From positions 36,166,527 to 36,230,526 of the forward strand of contig OX485808.1 of assembly GCA_950295325.1 (NCBI GenBank): 64,000 nt of DNA. The letters run 5' to 3'. Under the pieces are notes generated by a model. The model was not told where the DNA came from. It was given only the letters and a program-made list of their open reading frames with translations, and did no database searches. This DNA is from Polytrichum commune. Taxonomy: Eukaryota; Streptophyta; Polytrichopsida; Polytrichales; Polytrichaceae. Of this stretch, positions 58,785-64,000 are shown piece by piece; positions within the stretch are counted from its first letter, which is position 1; each line of letters starts with the position of its first letter. A program made the translations under genes and the position numbers.

Positions 58785-59180
58785 TTAAAGGGACTCTACT
58801 AAATTCTTACTCGGTTCATTTTCTTATTAAAACACATGTGTATTTTGAGTAATATGTGCTTATGTGGGACTACAAGAACGGGTACCAGAAAAACACGTGT
58901 TCAAAACCCTTAGACCGTGTTGTCAAAAGATGATAATCATCCTGCACTCAATAGTCACTGTAATGGGGAGACCTATATGACCAATTAATGAGTGTGGAAA
59001 TCATTCGATTTGATAATGACTAAGATACTCATAAGAGCTCCAAAGAGTGAGAGGAAAGTGGCTTTGGCCTTGATTTGAATTCGCTAACATCATGTCATAC
59101 TGATTGCATGCTTCATATCCTAGAAGAAGTGGGCTGCTCGAGAAAAGTAACCATTTAAGACCCATCTACATTAAGTAGGT
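58785..59180 (+). repeat. R1 full copy
   Basis: Reads from TACTAAATTCTTACTCGGTT through AACACGTGTTCAAAACCC, CTAAGATACTCATAAGAGCT and CATATCCTAGAAGAAGTGGG to AACCATTTAAGACCCATCTAC. Confidence 0.8.
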
Positions 59181-60550
59181 GGGTCTGGTGGTGGAGGCAG
59201 GTAAGTAGAGTTTCATGATTTCCACAAATCGTGGAGCTTGATTGCAGAAATCAGGCTTTTGCGGAATCCGCACGAGGGCAGAATATGCAACTTTGTGCTG
59301 GGTCGGAGGTCTTACAATAAAATGGTTATTTCAACTTTGGGTAGATATTTCCCACAATTTGTTTATGGTTTTCATTAAACCTTTCATGATGACTGTTGGG
59401 CAGAAAGTGGTGTAAGAAGTACAGTTGGTTGGGTTGGAGGTTGCACAAAAAGAATGGCTTTACCTTAATTTAGGTAGTTGACTGGACTTGATTTGTCGTA
59501 AGGAACAACTTCTTCAAGCGGGAATCTCGATAGGAGTTCATCGATCAATGTCGGTTAAAATCTTCTCTTTCACCTGCGCGTCTAAAAAGGACGGCGATGT
59601 CATAAGTTGGTAAGTTTATGGATTAAGCATGCAGGACACGTTTACACATTCAACACACTTTCATCAATATATTTTGATTTGGTTTGGGACCCGAGGCGCC
59701 TCATATCTCATGAATACTGCGGTTATCTGCCTACTGTACAATCGTTCAAATCAAAATTTGTATTCACTTGGAAGAAATCACACACTATATTGCTCACATT
59801 TATGGCAACATTGGGAGTTTCAACACGATTGTATTGAGCTCTACGCAACTTTTTCAAGCTCCAGGATTGTATTCATTTGATCTGCCATACAGTACATAAT
59901 TTGTTTTGTAACAATAGGCATAAGAGCCACTTTCGACAAATAACATGACTTCCTGCTGACTTGAGCAATTTCTGCAAAAAATTGGAAAATCCCAGTGGAG
60001 CTCATATCTGATTTGTCAACTGCAAGTTGAATCGCTCCAAAAATCCTCCTTGGTTGTTCTTCGATAAAACCCCATGCAAAATTTCACTCCAAACAATCCT
60101 ACCTTGTAATAGTCAACCATCATGAGTAAAATGTCAATACAACTTCCACCCAATCTATTGTACGATGTCTCTCAATGATCACAATCCCTGGAGGACATCC
60201 CTGCAGCATAAAATTTGGGGTGATCGTAGCCATGGCCCAAATTGTACCCACAGTTTCAATTTCATCAAGCAAAATCAGCATACCTTATCAGCTTGTAGTT
60301 GAGCTTGATATACAAAACTCCCCTTAAAAATTAATTACCAGACGGTGCTATCTAGTTCAACACAAAATAATCATTCCTTGAAATTAATTTTGAAATTATT
60401 CAAGTTTATCGAGCCTCTATGGAAATTGCTATGTGGAAATTGCCTTTTAGAGCTTGAACCGGACATATCACTCTTAAGGTATCTCCAAAATGGTGTACAA
60501 TAGAAAATTGAAAAAAACACAAATGAAATGTAGATGGAGTTCTTACTCAC
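59181..60550. other. Spacer, no gene recognised
   Basis: No supported gene or repeat. It may contain downstream exons of the transcript whose exon-like block is at 60551-60813. Confidence 0.35.
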
Positions 60551-60813
60551 CCGATCTTGACTGAAAAGTGTTGTTGCTTTCGACTTCGTGGGGATAGAAA
60601 AGTTTCTTGAACTGAACATGGGGACAAACTGCACAAGATACTCAAGATGGAGGTTAAAATAGTAGGTATAAACAAATTGAGATGATGAAAAATATCCATC
60701 CATTCCACACACTCATCACAGCTGCTTCGCAGAGATTCCATGGAATTCAAAAGCTTGATAGACTTCAGGCAGTGACAAGACTTTAACACAATGAACACAC
60801 ACTGACTAGCACA
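60551..60813 (-). other. Exon-like block, product unknown
   Basis: On the minus strand a strong acceptor (pyrimidine tract then CTTGCAG) precedes 263 bp that are open in one frame (CASQCVFIVLKSCHCLKSIK..) and end at a GTGAGT donor. The protein has no motif I know. It could be an untranslated 3' exon of the gene to the right, a non-coding RNA exon, or chance. Confidence 0.35.
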
Positions 60814-63000
60814 CTGCAAGACGAAAGAGACGAGAGAGCGATAGTGCTAATAAGCAGTCAAATCAACTGCACATGATGAGCTCCTTCACATCTCTCTAAG
60901 TGCTCAATACAATACAGGGTATATTATGTAATTCAAAATACCATGCTCATAAAAGAAAGAGGCTCAGAAATAGTCACTAAAGAAGATCGATGCAGTGGTG
61001 AATCATGTATGTATACTTGCTACAAATCCTGTCACAATTTTTCTGCACCTCTCACTATCATTCAAACACGCTCCTGTACAGAACACAAGCATGTTGTTTG
61101 CAAGGTATAGTTCAAACATTCCATTCTGGCACATAAGAGAGCACCAACTCTACTATAGTAGATCCACACACATAGTATAAAGAGAGAAAAGTTTGAATTC
61201 CCTGAGACATCTCTCCTGTGAATACAAAATTTCTGAATACCCACTCCGGATAATTCAACTACCTACATTCCTGACCCTGAAGTGGAGAATTCGAGAAGAC
61301 GATAGAGATTCTCACGTTTCTTCACTCTGCATTGAGCCGAAAGTTGAGATGGGGAGAAGAAACTGAAGAATGAAGGTGAAGAAGATTAGATCCGTGTATG
61401 CTGGTCCATGTATCCCAGGATGAGAAACTAACTTCAACTATCTACTTAACTGAAATATAAGATGTACAGATGTTTAACGATCATCAATCACACAGGGCAA
61501 TATGCTCAATGAAATGCTCAGATATGCATGAGTTGTAGCTCCTCTTTATTTCAACCCAGGTTAGAATCAAACCAGAGTGAAAGAATGTGTGTGTCAAAAT
61601 TTTGTTGCCAGGGATGCATAAATTCGATTCCGAACCAGAGCATACACTAGCAGTTTGTACTTCTTGCAAGAAACTCGGGCCAAGAAAAAGTAGGCCATTG
61701 AGCACCAGACAAAAATGGATTGCCAACAATGGGTTGACAGAATGAATTATAATATTCACAGTTGCACTCGGAAGATAATGTATCTTCATTTCCTATAAAT
61801 GGAGCACCTGCACAAGCATTAGCAATGATCAGTCATCTCGTCAGTGCAACTACCAAGTTACGTTCTTACGAAATCAAAGGAGTTCACAAGTACTTAGTTT
61901 ATAGAGCGTTCCTCACTGGATTGTGGTCTTCAAGAGAAAAATGACTGAGTGGGAGTGGAAGAAAAAGGTAAGAGCAGCCATTTTCAAGTTTGTAGTATTT
62001 CATGGCCGACAGGCTCGAATAAAGAAACAGTGAAACAACATAAACTGAAACTCCGAATGCTTAAATCCCCCGTATATGAACACATTGCAGAGGGTTGGAA
62101 GAACCGCAGGAAATGTATTAAACAACGAAGAACCAGAACACACTCACTTTCAAGTACCATGTTCCATCCATGCACTATCATCTTCGCCAATATCAACATC
62201 TGCTATCCAGTCAGCATCGAATATATGCTCTTTGTCATGCTGAGAGATATAGCAGACATAAAGTGACCAAGATCCCAAAACTGAGGCCCAAAATGAATGT
62301 TCACATGCAGCTGGTACACCAACTAACATGCAAGAACTTTCTGCTTAAGTAAAGCCCTGACTAGTTCGTGAAACCAAGAATTGCACCAAGTATCCAGATT
62401 GATGCAGGTCACACTAGATTTGGTAGAATTGGACCATAAGTGCAGACCCACTCCACACGAGCACATAAAAAGACCATTTCTGGTGTCAAAGTAGTCAACA
62501 GAAATACAGAAATGAAAAAGTCGAGCAGGTACTCTAAAACGTGTTACAGGCACACGTGATCATGATATGCAGTGACTCAATGGTGGCAGTATGGTATTTG
62601 CATCTGCAGAGAACATGGTAATCAATTGCAAGAACAAAGGCCTAAACTATGCCCATGAATCCTGAGATAGAAACGACAATGAAGGCCTTCATGCTTGGTA
62701 AAAACATGACCAGACTGTACAGCTTTACATACCAAATTAAAAAGAAAACCGTTCTATACGTTAGCCTCATAGTGACACTCAAAAATGTACTACTAATGAC
62801 AGTGAGCATACTGTCAATTTCTAGAAGCTTGGATGAAGGCAGAGTATATTGACATATCGCCTACCCTTAAAAGGCAAAGACTGAATCCAGATTTTACTCG
62901 TTGAAGTGTTGAATCACTTTCTTGGAGATGGATATGGTCTTCCACGTGTTGCAAAAGTTCAAGGCAGTGCAGCTTGTGGAGGACTTGGCAGACTTCAAAT
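60814..63000. other. 3' flank of the XLG-motif gene
   Basis: Follows the minus-strand stop codon at 63001 and probably begins with that gene's 3' untranslated region. No other coding gene is recognised. Confidence 0.4.
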
Positions 63001-64000
63001 TCAAGCAATTTTACTATTCCCAGGTACCCACATCCCATGACCTCGCCCTGTTTGTCCCAACCTGCATAAATAACATTACCGTCAACAATGCACAGAAACT
63101 TGACAAGGAAATCAGCCAAAAACCTACAAACACTAATCATCAATCTCATTTTCACAGAATTTTAGTGACAAAAGTATGCAGGAAAACTAGAATGCAAGAT
63201 AAAATCATGTGGTAGATATCCCACATAATAGCACATGTGGAGAATCTGGAACAGTCCAATATCATTCTGAAAAGGGATATTATCACTTACGTTGGTGCAA
63301 GTGCGCCAAGACTTCGGAGCTCGGTCCCAGAAATGGCTTCCCTCAGATGACCTTCAATGTCCAAGGTGTATGCAGTCCCTGGTGCAGTGGGCAACCCTCG
63401 TCTCACAAGCAATTCGTAATCGGTCTTGTGCAGCTCCCTTCCGTTTACCAACACTCCTGTCTGTCCCCCCGAGCAGTGTCGAGAAATTGGAATGTTGAGT
63501 TCCTCAATGTGCGGCTGCAGAAGTTTCCATAATCTCAGTCAGCAAAAGCACACTTGGCTCAAATCACTAATAGTTGGCTCTCTTGACAGAGTAAATAAAC
63601 GACGTACAAAAAGACTGCACAAGCCACTTACTGGAATGATGCCCAAGCATGGTTCACCAGAGAGCCCCCAGAAGCCAGCTTGAGGATCATACCTGCATCA
63701 GGATTAAAAGCTAATAAGTACAGGGCATTCTCAAGACAATACTGAACATATGACCTCCAAGATCTGTACAGATACCCATGATCACCACGACACAAGGACA
63801 CAAATGGGAGGGGCACATACCAGTAAGAACCTGGATGAATGGGCCCCGCCAAACCCTCGGCCCGCTTCACCAAGACATCAGGTACAATTTTTCCATTCAC
63901 AATCACCTTCCGCCTGTACTGATTGGTACTAGATCCTTGCTTTGTCTTGGTCAGGTCCTTGGAACCCTTCTTCATAATACTTTTCAAGCTCTTCGGCGTT
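63001..64000 (-). CDS. Plant protein with XLG-like YWYD and VNGREL motifs (C-terminal part)
   Basis: Exons 63821-64000 (open at the window edge), 63632-63692, 63291-63514 and 63001-63061 join in phase across GT-AG introns to about 175 C-terminal residues. They read TPKSLKSIMKKGSKDL.., KVIVNGKIV, then GPIHPGSYWYDPQAGFWG, EPCLGIIPPHIEELN, GGQTGVLVNGRELHKTDYEL, RRGLPTAPGTAYTLDIEGHL, LGALAPT and the end GRGHGMWVPGNSKIA. The pattern (VNGK.., PGxYWYD..G.WG, VNGRELxxxD, then a GxxY/GxxF strand) is shared with the N-terminal region of plant extra-large G proteins and with a family of uncharacterised plant proteins that stop after this region. The stop right after it argues for the latter. No GTPase domain follows. 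Function unknown; the N-terminus is outside the window. Confidence 0.8.

Noticed and set aside
62814-63155. 113-codon minus-strand frame overlapping the last XLG-motif exon
   Set aside because: It is in another frame. The exon 63001-63061 in the conserved frame (ending GRGHGMWVPGNSKIA) explains the region better.

Overview
This is a gene-poor, AT-rich stretch of a land-plant nuclear genome. The gene families are plant ones, most introns are spliceosomal GT-AG introns of several hundred bases, one protein has a plastid-type leader, and small DNA transposons fill introns and spacers. I cannot place the species. Nothing in the window is bacterial, organellar or viral.

Five coding loci could be reconstructed by joining exons, and in each case the exon phases add up. 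(1) A Makorin-type zinc-finger/RING E3 ligase on the minus strand (4871-8580, 6 exons, 362 aa). (2) A two-exon gene for a 181-aa plastid protein with one membrane segment (14293-15864, plus), behind a clear TATA box and two GATA motifs. (3) PIG-A, the catalytic subunit that starts GPI-anchor synthesis (20016-26640, plus, 9 exons, 447 aa, with one GC-AG intron). (4) Pyridoxal kinase (33508-40985, plus, 12 exons, 308 aa). (5) The 3' half of a plant-specific gene with XLG-like YWYD and VNGREL motifs, running off the right edge on the minus strand (63001-64000). A sixth candidate is an intact 455-aa coiled-coil reading frame on the minus strand (42611-43978) that I do not recognise. There is one tRNA gene, tRNA-Ile(AAU), at 18139-18212 on the minus strand. 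The genes are unrelated single-copy housekeeping genes, not a cluster or pathway.

The rest is mainly repeats. From left to right they are: a 53-bp retroposon scrap with target-site duplications; a 226-bp hAT-type element; a 12-copy satellite with a period of about 149 bp (2082-3870); a dispersed family of about 350-400 bp (called R1 here) in both orientations; two longer hAT derivatives that keep a transposase tail and have perfect 8-bp target duplications; several small inverted-repeat elements with TTA or TGA duplications (PIF/Harbinger-like); three related inverted-repeat elements inside PIG-A introns; a segment of about 1 kb shared by an intron of PIG-A and an intron of pyridoxal kinase; a GC-rich element with perfect 25-bp ends; a tRNA-derived SINE; and a 100-bp palindrome. 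I saw no long LTR retrotransposon, CRISPR array or complete transposase gene. The most unusual items are the hAT family with its conserved tail, the inverted elements that bracket PIG-A exon 3, the shared intron segment and the orphan coiled-coil gene. I did not find a convincing new multi-gene system.
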